Shown here: positions 1 to 8,716 of the stretch, one piece after another | Layout: every line of letters begins with the position of its first letter | Numbering within the stretch: the first letter of the stretch is position 1 | Assembly (NCBI RefSeq): GCF_025772985.1 | Contig: NZ_JAKMTB010000003.1 | Span: 124,001 to 188,000 of the forward strand | Source: Campylobacter sp. CNRCH_2014_0184h | Lineage (GTDB): Bacteria > Campylobacterota > Campylobacteria > Campylobacterales > Campylobacteraceae | Reading direction: 5' to 3' | DNA length: 64,000 bases | The notes under the pieces: model-generated | The model's input: only the letters and a program-made list of their open reading frames with translations | Databases searched by the model: none | What the model was told of the DNA's origin: nothing | Made by a program: the position numbers and the translations under genes

Positions 1-2
1 TT

Positions 3-3000
3 TGTGATATCTTTAAGATGAGTATAGAATTAAATGGATTCAAAAAAATAAAACTGCATGAATTTGGATTATCAGATAAAAAAGAAACAGCAATTTTAGA
101 TAATCTAAATCCAGAAAATTTAGGAGGTCAATCTTTAAAAATTAAAGATTCTGGTAATATTGTTTTATATCCTCTTGATGATATAAAATTTGAAAAAGAT
201 ATTTCTGTATTAAAAATAGATGTAGAGGGAATGGAAGTTAAAGTTTTAAATGGTGCAATCAATACTATAAAAAAACATAGACCATTTTTATATATAGAAG
301 CTATTAGTAATGTTGAATTTAGAAAAATTAATGTTATACTAGAAAAATTAGATTATGTTTATTGGAATACTTTTAATGCAACCCCAACACACTTGTATTA
401 TCCAAAAGAGCAGCTAAAGGATAAAGATATATTATCCAATATATCTTATCATAAAACCTTAGAATCATATAGGATTACTCAGTCTTTAAATTACAGTAAA
501 AGAATATCTTCAGAAATTTCTAAAATTGCTGAAATTGTTTCCAAAAATAGCACTGATCTATATGCAAAAATAAATGCTCTAGAATCTCAAAAAGAGAAAT
601 GGAATGAAATAGAATTGGAGCAAATTAAAGAAATTAGTCAACTCCAATCACAAAAAGATAAGCTTGAACAAGATTTGCAATTTCATAAAGAGAAACTAGA
701 TACAACATTGGTAAATTATGCAGGTATGATGGCAAGATTTAAAAAACAAGAAATCTTGCAGAAAAAACTTTTAGTAGATAATAAAATTTACCAAAGAAAA
801 GCAAACGAAGCTTTGAGTAACTTTAAAGACATGAGTGCAAGGAGTGAAAAATATCGTCAAGAAATAATTTTTAAAGATAATGAAATAAAAAGACTAGAAA
901 ATACTTTATCTTATAGAATAGGTAATCGTATTGTAAATGCTAAAAACATAAAAAATGTTATCTTACTACCTTATCATTTATATATGGAGTATAAAAGTTT
1001 TAAATCAAGGCGAAAGAATAAAAATACATTAAAACAAACTAATAAAATAAGAAAAACAATAGCAAATAGCCCAAATGCTATAAAACAACAATTTATCAAT
1101 AAATTTGATGATATAAAAAATATGAAAATTGCTTGCATAATGGATGAATTCACATACACTTCTTTTAAATATGAGTGTGATTTGTTACAGTTAAGTCCAG
1201 ATAATTGGAGAAACGAAGTTATCGCTTTTAAACCTGATTTATTATTTATAGAATCAGCTTGGCAAGGAAAAGATTCTTTGTGGAAGTTAAAAATCTCAGG
1301 ATTTTCCACAGAGCTCCAAGAACTTATAAAATATTGTAGAGAAAATGGTATCGCTACTGTATTTTGGAGCAAAGAAGATCCGGTTCATTTTAATACTTTT
1401 CTATCTATAGCTCGCTCTGTTGATTTTGTTTTTACAACTGATATTGATTGTATTCCAAAGTACAAATTTTATGTCGGACATGAAGATGTATATTGTTTAC
1501 CTTTTGCAGCTCAAACAAAAATACATAATCCCATAGAAGAATTTGATCGTAAAGATGAATTTAATTTTGCAGGGTCGTATTATTTACGATATCCTCAAAG
1601 ACAATTAGATTTTGAAAATCTTATAAGTGCAATAAAGTTATATAAAAATATTAGTATTTATGATAGAAATTTCAATAATTTTCATCCTCATTACTCTTTT
1701 CCAGATTGCTATAAAGATATGATTATAGGAAATTTACCTTTTAATGAGATTATAAAAGCATACAAAGGTTATAAATTTGGGATAACAATGAACACTGTCA
1801 AGCAATCTCAAACAATGTTTGCCAGAAGAGCTTTTGAGCTTATAGCATGCAATACTTTTGTTGTGAGTAATTTCTCTAGAGCTTTAAGAAATTTTTTTGG
1901 TGATTTAGTGATATCATCAGATGATACGAATGAGTTAAAAAATAAATTAAAGCTAGCATGTGAAGATGAGATGTATTATAAGAAAATAAAATTAAATGCT
2001 TTGAGAAAAGTGATGAAAGAGCATACATATACAGATAGATTAAATTTTATAGCTTCTGTTGTTTACAAAGAACAATTTGAATCCAAGCATAAATTTTATA
2101 TATTAATACATGTAAATTCACAAGAGGAATATATAAAGGCATTGGATATTTTTTATTCTCAAAAAGAAAACCAAGGACTTCAATTATTAATTTATAATGA
2201 TAAAAAATTGAAATTTCAACCCAATGATCAATGTATATATTTTTCAGAATTAGAAGAATTATTTAAATATATAAAAAATGATAAACAAGCTTATTTTGGA
2301 ATGATGGATATTAAAGATTATTATAATGAAAATTATTTACTAGATTTAACTTTAACCTTGAAATATTCTAACTTTAATGCTTTTGGAAAATATAGTTTTT
2401 ATAGTTTCAATGATGGAGAGGTATACTTAGAAAATAAGGATCGCGAATATAAAAAAGTAAAACAACTTTTTATTACTTCATCTTTTGTAAAAGTAGAATA
2501 TATAAATAAAGGGTTATTGTCAGCTTTTCTTAATAAAGAATTTTCATATCAAATCGAAAATATGTTTGCTACCGATTGTTTTAATTATTGTAAAAATGGT
2601 ATTTCACTTACCAAAAATCAACAAGAATATGTGTCTAGTATGGATAAAGTATATTCTGGAATAAGTATTAAAGATCTTAACATATCATCAAATTTTAAAG
2701 GTGTATTGAAGGAAGCTTATGAAACTCCTGATTTGATTAAAATGGATGCTAAATTTATATATGATAATATAGAAAAACCGATAAGTTCTAAAGTCAAATT
2801 TTCATTTGATGATAAAAGTAAATTTATAATTGAATCAAAATTATCCAGTGAAGCACATAAATATTTTTATTTTAAAAATTCTTTTACAAGAGAAACTTTT
2901 AATATGGTAAAAAATTCTCAATTTTTACTCCAAGGTATTTTCTCAAACGAAGATTTTAAAACAGTCTTTGAATTTCAAGATAAAAATTATCAAAAAATTT

Positions 3001-4286
3001 CTCATAGTATTAACAAAGCTGGAGATATTCAAACTTTAGCCATACCTAAAGAATGTAAATTTATCCGATTTGGTTTGCGCATTCAAGGTGTTGGTAAATT
3101 TCAAATAGACAATCTGGTTTTAGATTTTCTAACCCCCCAGCCTTTTGCACTTCTTTCTAGAAGTAAAAAATTGGTATTAACTAAACAGTATCCTTCTTAT
3201 GATGATTTATATAAATACGGCTTTTTGCACTCAAGAATAAAGGCATATAAAGAAAAGGGTGTTTTGGTTGATGTATTTAGACTTAGCAATACACAAAGGT
3301 ATGAATGTAGAGAATTTGAAGATATTGATGTAATGACAGCCTCTAATGATGTTTTAGAAGAAACTTTGGCAAGTGGACAATATGACCATATTTTGATTCA
3401 TTTTTTAGATAAAAATATGTGGAATGTTCTAGAGAAATTTGTAGATAAAATCAAAATTACTGTTTGGATTCATGGTGCTGAAATTCAAATTTGGCAAAGA
3501 AGAGAATTTGAATTCGAAAGATATAGCGAAATGGAAATTCAAAGACAAAAAAAACTTTCTGATCAAAGAGTGAAATTTTGGACAAAAATTTTCAATGCAA
3601 ATTATAAAAATATGCATTTTATTTTTGTAAGTGAGTATTTTAAAAATGAAAGTTTAAGTGATTTGAGAGTAGTGTTAAAGCCCAATCAATACACTATTAT
3701 ACATAATCCTATAGATACTTCAATGTTTGATTATTTGCCTAAATCTCCAAATGATAGAAAAAAAATTCTTTCTATCCGCCCTTTTACCTCGAGAAAATAT
3801 GCAAATGATTTAAGTATCGAGGCTATTTTTGAGCTTAGCAAAAGAGATTTTTTTAAAGATTTGGAATTTTTTATAGCTGGTGATGGGGTCTTGTTTGATG
3901 AGTTAACTAGCAAATTAAATTCTTTTAAAAATATTATCATATATAGAGGTTTTTTAACCCAAAAAGAAATATCAAATTTACATAAACAATATGGTATATT
4001 TTTAAATCCTACAAGAATGGATGCTCAAGGTGTCTCTAGAGATGAGGCTATGTCGAGTGGTTTAGTTCCGATCACCAATAACATCGCAGCAGTTCCAGAA
4101 TTTGTAGATAATGAATGTGGAATTTTAGTAGAGCCTGAAAATGCAAAAGCATTAGCTGATGTAATCGAGTTTTTATATAAAAACCCAGATGAATTTATGA
4201 AATTATCTACAAATGCTGCAAAAAGAGTTAGAAAACAATGTGATAAAGATATGATTGTATCTAAAGAATTGGATATAATATTATGA
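3..4286 (+). CDS. FkbM methyltransferase / multi-domain glycosyltransferase fusion (5' end missing)
   Basis: The frame is open to the left window edge, so the first in-frame ATG at 18 is probably internal and the gene is truncated by the window. Residues are counted from that ATG. Residues 1-100 resemble the second half of an FkbM-type SAM-dependent methyltransferase (a 'DVEGME' strand followed by 'FLYIEA'). Residues about 155-300 are coiled coil, ending in a short 'LSYRIG' segment like the tail module of other proteins here. From about 369 ('MKIACIMDEFTYTS') lies a CgeB/DUF3880-like glycosyltransferase domain, clearly paralogous to the protein at 17767-18768. A beta-rich stretch near 930-1040 may be a carbohydrate-binding sandwich. 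From about 1043 to the end is a GT4-like glycosyltransferase with a 'NPTRMDAQGVSRDEAMSSG' donor-site motif. It overlaps the next gene by 4 bases. Capsule assembly is inferred from context; exact sugars are unknown. Confidence 0.75.
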   Translation, partial: CDIFKMSIELNGFKKIKLHEFGLSDKKETAILDNLNPENLGGQSLKIKDSGNIVLYPLDDIKFEKDISVLKIDVEGMEVKVLNGAINTIKKHRPFLYIEAISNVEFRKINVILEKLDYVYWNTFNATPTHLYYPKEQLKDKDILSNISYHKTLESYRITQSLNYSKRISSEISKIAEIVSKNSTDLYAKINALESQKEKWNEIELEQIKEISQLQSQKDKLEQDLQFHKEKLDTTLVNYAGMMARFKKQEILQKKLLVDNKIYQRKANEALSNFKDMSARSEKYRQEIIFKDNEIKRLENTLSYRIGNRIVNAKNIKNVILLPYHLYMEYKSFKSRRKNKNTLKQTNKIRKTIANSPNAIKQQFINKFDDIKNMKIACIMDEFTYTSFKYECDLLQLSPDNWRNEVIAFKPDLLFIESAWQGKDSLWKLKISGFSTELQELIKYCRENGIATVFWSKEDPVHFNTFLSIARSVDFVFTTDIDCIPKYKFYVGHEDVYCLPFAAQTKIHNPIEEFDRKDEFNFAGSYYLRYPQRQLDFENLISAIKLYKNISIYDRNFNNFHPHYSFPDCYKDMIIGNLPFNEIIKAYKGYKFGITMNTVKQSQTMFARRAFELIACNTFVVSNFSRALRNFFGDLVISSDDTNELKNKLKLACEDEMYYKKIKLNALRKVMKEHTYTDRLNFIASVVYKEQFESKHKFYILIHVNSQEEYIKALDIFYSQKENQGLQLLIYNDKKLKFQPNDQCIYFSELEELFKYIKNDKQAYFGMMDIKDYYNENYLLDLTLTLKYSNFNAFGKYSFYSFNDGEVYLENKDREYKKVKQLFITSSFVKVEYINKGLLSAFLNKEFSYQIENMFATDCFNYCKNGISLTKNQQEYVSSMDKVYSGISIKDLNISSNFKGVLKEAYETPDLIKMDAKFIYDNIEKPISSKVKFSFDDKSKFIIESKLSSEAHKYFYFKNSFTRETFNMVKNSQFLLQGIFSNEDFKTVFEFQDKNYQKISHSINKAGDIQTLAIPKECKFIRFGLRIQGVGKFQIDNLVLDFLTPQPFALLSRSKKLVLTKQYPSYDDLYKYGFLHSRIKAYKEKGVLVDVFRLSNTQRYECREFEDIDVMTASNDVLEETLASGQYDHILIHFLDKNMWNVLEKFVDKIKITVWIHGAEIQIWQRREFEFERYSEMEIQRQKKLSDQRVKFWTKIFNANYKNMHFIFVSEYFKNESLSDLRVVLKPNQYTIIHNPIDTSMFDYLPKSPNDRKKILSIRPFTSRKYANDLSIEAIFELSKRDFFKDLEFFIAGDGVLFDELTSKLNSFKNIIIYRGFLTQKEISNLHKQYGIFLNPTRMDAQGVSRDEAMSSGLVPITNNIAAVPEFVDNECGILVEPENAKALADVIEFLYKNPDEFMKLSTNAAKRVRKQCDKDMIVSKELDIIL

Positions 4287-5011
4287 AAAAAATTTGTATT
4301 TTTGGATCTTGTGTTAGTAGGGATATATTTGAGTATGATAAGCAAAAAAACTTTGAATTAATTGGTTATTATGCTAGAAGTTCTTTTGCTTCTTTATCTT
4401 CTAATGCTATGATAGAGCAAGATGTTCTTGATAATATACAATCGTCTTTTCAAAGACGCATGGTATTGCAAGATATGAATAAATCTTTTATTGATAATAT
4501 AAAAAGAAGTGATTTCGATTTTCTACTGATTGATTTTATCGACGATCGATTTCATTTCTATAAAATATCAAAAAATAATGTAGTTACAGTTTCAAATGAA
4601 TATAAAAAAGCAAAAGGAAAGTTGTATAGTTCTAATATGATTTATTCCCAAAGTCAAGAACATATTGATTTGTGGAGGAAAGGTATTGAAAAAATATATG
4701 ATGATTTATATATTATTCAAGATAAAATTATTTTAAATAAAGTATATTGGTCGGATGTTTTTTATAATGGAGATAAATTTTTAATTAATCAAGAAGAATT
4801 GATTAGTAATAATAATTTTTTAAAAGAACGATATGATGATTTTGTTAAATTCTTTCCTAAAATTAAATGCATAGAATATCCTAAAGATATGTTAGTTTTA
4901 GATCATGAACATAAATGGGGGGGGGCTCCTATGCATTATCATAGTGATGTTTATAAATATGCACTTAAAAAAATAGATTGGTTAAAAAGGGAAATTAATG
5001 ACAAACTATAA
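4283..5011 (+). CDS. DUF6270-like protein, phase-variable by a G9 tract
   Basis: This 242-residue protein begins with 'ICIFGSCVSRDIF', the signature start of the DUF6270 family, whose GSC-type motif recalls SGNH hydrolases. Near the C-terminus 'HEHKWGGAPMHYH' supplies conserved histidines likely to belong to the active site. The G9 tract at 4917-4925 encodes the WGG part of this motif. Adding or losing one G brings an early stop and removes the last histidines and about 25 residues, so the gene is ON at the length shown. It overlaps the genes on both sides (ATGA at the left, 14 bases at the right), which implies one transcript. The biochemical reaction is not known to me; modification of a capsule sugar is an inference from the neighbourhood. 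Confidence 0.75.
   Translation: MKKICIFGSCVSRDIFEYDKQKNFELIGYYARSSFASLSSNAMIEQDVLDNIQSSFQRRMVLQDMNKSFIDNIKRSDFDFLLIDFIDDRFHFYKISKNNVVTVSNEYKKAKGKLYSSNMIYSQSQEHIDLWRKGIEKIYDDLYIIQDKIILNKVYWSDVFYNGDKFLINQEELISNNNFLKERYDDFVKFFPKIKCIEYPKDMLVLDHEHKWGGAPMHYHSDVYKYALKKIDWLKREINDKL
4917..4925 (+). repeat. G9 homopolymer tract (phase-variation site)
   Basis: Nine consecutive G in an AT-rich background, within the coding region of the DUF6270-like gene. Only G9 (or changes by multiples of three) keeps the frame; +1 and -1 both reach stops within about 20 codons. Tracts of this kind are the standard phase-variation switches of Campylobacter surface-structure genes. Confidence 0.85.
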
Positions 5012-8000
5012 GGGTGTTTTTAAACAGATTGATTTAAAAAAAATTGATCATTATGATATAAAAAAAGATAAAGAAAGTTTTATTATAAATTTAAACAACA
5101 TTTTTCATATAGAATTTGTCGAATTTGAAATTCTCAATATGTTTGATATAAAGATATATTTTAGTGTAGATAAAGCAACTTGGATAGAATTTAAAAAAGA
5201 AGAATGTTTATTAATAAATGCCAATAAATATTCTTTAACATGTAGTGATAGGGAAAAATATCAATATATAAAAATTAATACTAAATTAAACAATATAAAA
5301 AATAAAAAAATTAATATATTTGTAAGAAAATTTCCTGGTTTAATGGTGGCGGCAAGAAGCGATGGTTTTGGTGCTAGATTAATGCCAATACTTAATGCAA
5401 TGTATTTAGCTGAGTATACAGGCTTTAAATTTGGTTTTGTGTGGAAAAGAAATGATAGGGATACTATTTTATCTGATGGTAATCAACACCAAGAAGTTGC
5501 TAAAACCCATCTCTTAGGTGAAAGCGATATCTTCTCTAGTGATTTTATTAAGCAATATTCATATACAGATAAGCTGGGTGTATGCATTAGAACTAAAACA
5601 AGTGTTGCTATTGAAGATTGGATGAATGAATTAAGTTGTGTTTGGGGTGAATATGTTAATTATGATACAGCTAGAAGAATTTTTGGAACTAAACCAATAA
5701 GACATTATCCAAAGCTTTGGAAAAAAATAAAATTTTCAGATTATATTCAAAAGGCTATTGATAAGGCGAATAATATAGTAAAAATTAATTTTCCAAATAA
5801 ATTTATTGCTATTCATATACGAAGTGGAGATATTGTTTATGATGAAAGAATAAAAAAGCTTGGTGTTGGTTTTGGTAAAGCAATGCCATTAGAAATTGCA
5901 ATAGAGCTAATAGAAGAAAATTTAAATAAAAATGAAAAAATAGTTTTATTCGGTGATGATTTCACGAGTTTGAGAGAATTAAAAAATCAATATAATATCA
6001 ATATAATCGAAGATTATATTGATGAACAATTTACAAATATTCAAAGAATGTTATTTGAAATAGTTTTTATGTCTAATGCAAAGGATATTTTTTCTGGACA
6101 TAGTAGTTTTTCTAGAGTTGCAAGTTATATTGGTTTAGGTAGGGAACCATCGTTTTATTTCCATATTTTTAATACAAATCAACAACTCAAAATACTGCAA
6201 AAACATACTTTATCTTGTTTTAGTAATTTACAAAAAGCGCATTCGTTATACCATTCTGCTATGTTGCATATTACAACAAAAACAAATTTTTCTAGCGCTA
6301 TTACTTTTTTAGAAAAAGCATCAAAAATAGACAGAAACAATTGTCTTTATATTTTATTGATGCTTTTTGTTTATTTGAAAATATTTGCTTTTGAAAAAGC
6401 AGAGAAAATTTTAAGTGAGAGTTTTTTTACTTATGAAGATTTTATAGAAAATTTACAATGTGGTATTTTATGTCTTGAAATAAAAAAAGAAATAGCAAAA
6501 TTAAGAAAAATTGAGCATTTTACAAAATTATCTGATTTTGCTTCTAATATCAAAAAGTATTTTGAGCAAAATTTTGAACAAATAGAAAAAGAAATAGTTA
6601 ATGATTTGATTGATGAATTAAAGCTGTTAAATCAAAATATAAATGATAAGAATAAAGAATATGCAATATTAAAACTAGAATTTCAAGAACAATCAGAAGA
6701 AAAGTGTTTATTAAAAAAGGATCTATTTAAAACGCAAGATTTATATAACTTTTTTGCTAGATACGGCTCAGCCAAAGCAAGAATTCAAAATCAACTCTCC
6801 TATAAACTAGGTCAAGCTATGATAGTAAATTCTAAATCTATACTAGGTTATATAAGAATGCCTTTTGTATTATCTTATATAAAAGATAAACACAAACAAG
6901 AACAAAAAAACTATCAAGAAAAAATAAAAAAAAATCCTTCTTTAAAGCTACCTCCATTAGAAGATTATCCTGATTATCAAGAAGCCTTAAAAGAAAAAGA
7001 ATGTTTAACTTATAAACTTGGTCAAGCTCTTATACAAGCTAACAAAAATTGGTATGGGGGGGGGTATATCAAGTTGCTGTTTAGTATAAAAAAATTAATA
7101 TCTCAATTTTCTAAATTTACATTAATAAACTATAAGGGTGTTTTTAAACAGATTGATTTAAAAAAAATTGATCATTATGATATAAAAAAAGATAAAGAAA
7201 GTTTTATTATAAATTTAAACAACATTTTTCATATAGAATTTGTCGAATTTGAAATTCTCAATATGTTTGATATAAAGATATATTTTAGTGTAGATAAAGC
7301 AACTTGGATAGAATTTAAAAAAGAAGAATGTTTATTAATAAATGCCAATAAATATTCTTTAACATGTAGTGATAGGGAAAAATATCAATATATAAAAATT
7401 AATACTAAATTAAACAATATAAAAAATAAAAAAATTAATATATTTGTAAGAAAATTTCCTGGTTTAATGGTGGCGGCAAGAAGCGATGGTTTTGGTGCTA
7501 GATTAATGCCAATACTTAATGCAATGTATTTAGCTGAGTATACAGGCTTTAAATTTGGTTTTGTGTGGAAAAGAAATGATAGGGATACTATTTTATCTGA
7601 TGGTAATCAACACCAAGAAGTTGCTAAAACCCATCTCTTAGGTGAAAGCGATATCTTCTCTAGTGATTTTATTAAGCAATATTCATATACAGATAAGCTG
7701 GGTGTATGCATTAGAACTAAAACAAGTGTTGCTATTGAAGATTGGATGAATGAATTAAGTTGTGTTTGGGGTGAATATGTTAATTATGATACAGCTAGAA
7801 GAATTTTTGGAACTAAACCAATAAGACATTATCCAAAGCTTTGGAAAAAAATAAAATTTTCAGATTATATTCAAAAGGCTATTGATAAGGCGAATAATAT
7901 AGTAAAAATTAATTTTCCAAATAAATTTATTGCTATTCATATACGAAGTGGAGATATTGTTTATGATGAAAGAATAAAAAAGCTTGGTGTTGGTTTTGGT

Positions 8001-8687
8001 AAAGCAATGCCATTAGAAATTGCAATAGAGCTAATAGAAGAAAATTTAAATAAAAATGAAAAAATAGTTTTATTCGGTGATGATTTCACGAGTTTGAGAG
8101 AATTAAAAAATCAATATAATATCAATATAATCGAAGATTATATTGATGAACAATTTACAAATATTCAAAGAATGTTATTTGAAATAGTTTTTATGTCTAA
8201 TGCAAAGGATATTTTTTCTGGACATAGTAGTTTTTCTAGAGTTGCAAGTTATATTGGTTTAGGTAGGGAGCCATCGTTTTATTATAAATATTATAGTAGA
8301 TATAAAATGTATAACATAGTAAAACAAAAAATACAATGTCATACGATGCATAGTTTACAGAAATCGTTTTCGTATTATTTTTTATTTCGTTTAGGTTATG
8401 CTTTGGAAAGAAAACAAACGGAGTTATTTCAATGGATTTTTAATGCCTGGAATTGTAATCAAAATAATGATTTATATAGGATCGGATTAGTTTTATTGGG
8501 TGTATTGTGCAATAAACATCAACAAGTGGAAAAAATTCTATCGCAGAAATTTATTAGTGATAATTTTTGGAATAACTATTATAAAAAAAGTTTTTTTAGA
8601 GAAATTTTTTTAGAGAAAATTAATGTGCAAAAAAATAATCAAAATACATTTCCAAATATTTGTAATGTAATAAAAAAAATGGTATAA
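4998..8687 (+). CDS. Tandem-duplicated GT11-like glycosyltransferase fusion protein
   Basis: This 1229-residue protein holds two copies of a 385-residue unit (residues about 3-387 and 711-1095). Each unit starts with a small beta-sandwich that resembles a discoidin-type fold and continues with 'ARSDGFGARLMPILNAMYLA' and 'IHIRSGD', reminiscent of the HxRxGD motif of GT11/O-fucosyltransferase-like enzymes. Between them lie a helical/TPR-like stretch, a coiled coil and a two-part 'SYKLGQA' module. The second unit has its own, different C-terminus. The halves are joined in frame only because the tract at 7056-7064 is G9; G8 or G10 would stop translation within about 10 codons and yield a roughly 695-residue single-unit protein. 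The ATG at 4998 follows 'aaaaaggga'. Transfer of a deoxy sugar in capsule synthesis is likely but the substrate is not shown. Confidence 0.7.
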   Translation: MTNYKGVFKQIDLKKIDHYDIKKDKESFIINLNNIFHIEFVEFEILNMFDIKIYFSVDKATWIEFKKEECLLINANKYSLTCSDREKYQYIKINTKLNNIKNKKINIFVRKFPGLMVAARSDGFGARLMPILNAMYLAEYTGFKFGFVWKRNDRDTILSDGNQHQEVAKTHLLGESDIFSSDFIKQYSYTDKLGVCIRTKTSVAIEDWMNELSCVWGEYVNYDTARRIFGTKPIRHYPKLWKKIKFSDYIQKAIDKANNIVKINFPNKFIAIHIRSGDIVYDERIKKLGVGFGKAMPLEIAIELIEENLNKNEKIVLFGDDFTSLRELKNQYNINIIEDYIDEQFTNIQRMLFEIVFMSNAKDIFSGHSSFSRVASYIGLGREPSFYFHIFNTNQQLKILQKHTLSCFSNLQKAHSLYHSAMLHITTKTNFSSAITFLEKASKIDRNNCLYILLMLFVYLKIFAFEKAEKILSESFFTYEDFIENLQCGILCLEIKKEIAKLRKIEHFTKLSDFASNIKKYFEQNFEQIEKEIVNDLIDELKLLNQNINDKNKEYAILKLEFQEQSEEKCLLKKDLFKTQDLYNFFARYGSAKARIQNQLSYKLGQAMIVNSKSILGYIRMPFVLSYIKDKHKQEQKNYQEKIKKNPSLKLPPLEDYPDYQEALKEKECLTYKLGQALIQANKNWYGGGYIKLLFSIKKLISQFSKFTLINYKGVFKQIDLKKIDHYDIKKDKESFIINLNNIFHIEFVEFEILNMFDIKIYFSVDKATWIEFKKEECLLINANKYSLTCSDREKYQYIKINTKLNNIKNKKINIFVRKFPGLMVAARSDGFGARLMPILNAMYLAEYTGFKFGFVWKRNDRDTILSDGNQHQEVAKTHLLGESDIFSSDFIKQYSYTDKLGVCIRTKTSVAIEDWMNELSCVWGEYVNYDTARRIFGTKPIRHYPKLWKKIKFSDYIQKAIDKANNIVKINFPNKFIAIHIRSGDIVYDERIKKLGVGFGKAMPLEIAIELIEENLNKNEKIVLFGDDFTSLRELKNQYNINIIEDYIDEQFTNIQRMLFEIVFMSNAKDIFSGHSSFSRVASYIGLGREPSFYYKYYSRYKMYNIVKQKIQCHTMHSLQKSFSYYFLFRLGYALERKQTELFQWIFNAWNCNQNNDLYRIGLVLLGVLCNKHQQVEKILSQKFISDNFWNNYYKKSFFREIFLEKINVQKNNQNTFPNICNVIKKMV
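5003..6159 (+). repeat. Copy 1 of a 1157-bp direct repeat
   Basis: Matches 7127-8283 at an offset of 2124 bases. The only difference I noticed is 6146 A versus 8270 G, which is silent. It covers the whole beta-sandwich plus GT11-like unit and ends abruptly at 6159, after which the two C-termini are unrelated. Confidence 0.9.
7056..7064 (+). repeat. G9 tract at the fusion joint of the duplicated glycosyltransferase
   Basis: Nine G encode three glycines at residues 687-689. At G9 the two units are read as one protein. At G10 the frame reaches TAG, and at G8 TAA, each within about 10 codons. The tract therefore decides between a one-unit and a two-unit product. Confidence 0.85.
7127..8283 (+). 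repeat. Copy 2 of the 1157-bp direct repeat
   Basis: Second copy of 5003-6159. Its left edge reads 'attaataaac' where copy 1 has 'attaatgacaaac', so a 3-base difference removes the ATG that starts copy 1 and keeps the fusion frame open. Near-identity at the DNA level implies a recent duplication or ongoing gene conversion. Confidence 0.9.
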
Positions 8688-8688
8688 T
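8683..8688 (+). promoter_or_regulatory. Candidate -10 box for the manC operon
   Basis: TATAAT at the very end of the preceding gene, 28 bases before the manC ATG at 8717, with a strong 'agaggaaag' ribosome binding site between them. It could start a separate transcript for the GDP-sugar genes, independent of the phase-variable genes upstream. Confidence 0.45.
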
Positions 8689-8716
8689 TTAAATGTAGTT
8701 AAGTATAGAGGAAAGT

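Noticed and set aside
3130-3137. Run of six C in the large glycosyltransferase gene
   Set aside because: Too short compared with the 9-10 base tracts that switch Campylobacter genes; no reason to expect slippage.
5003-8283. The duplication considered as a mobile element
   Set aside because: No transposase, terminal inverted repeats or target-site duplication; the borders coincide with a protein unit, which fits recombination within the locus.
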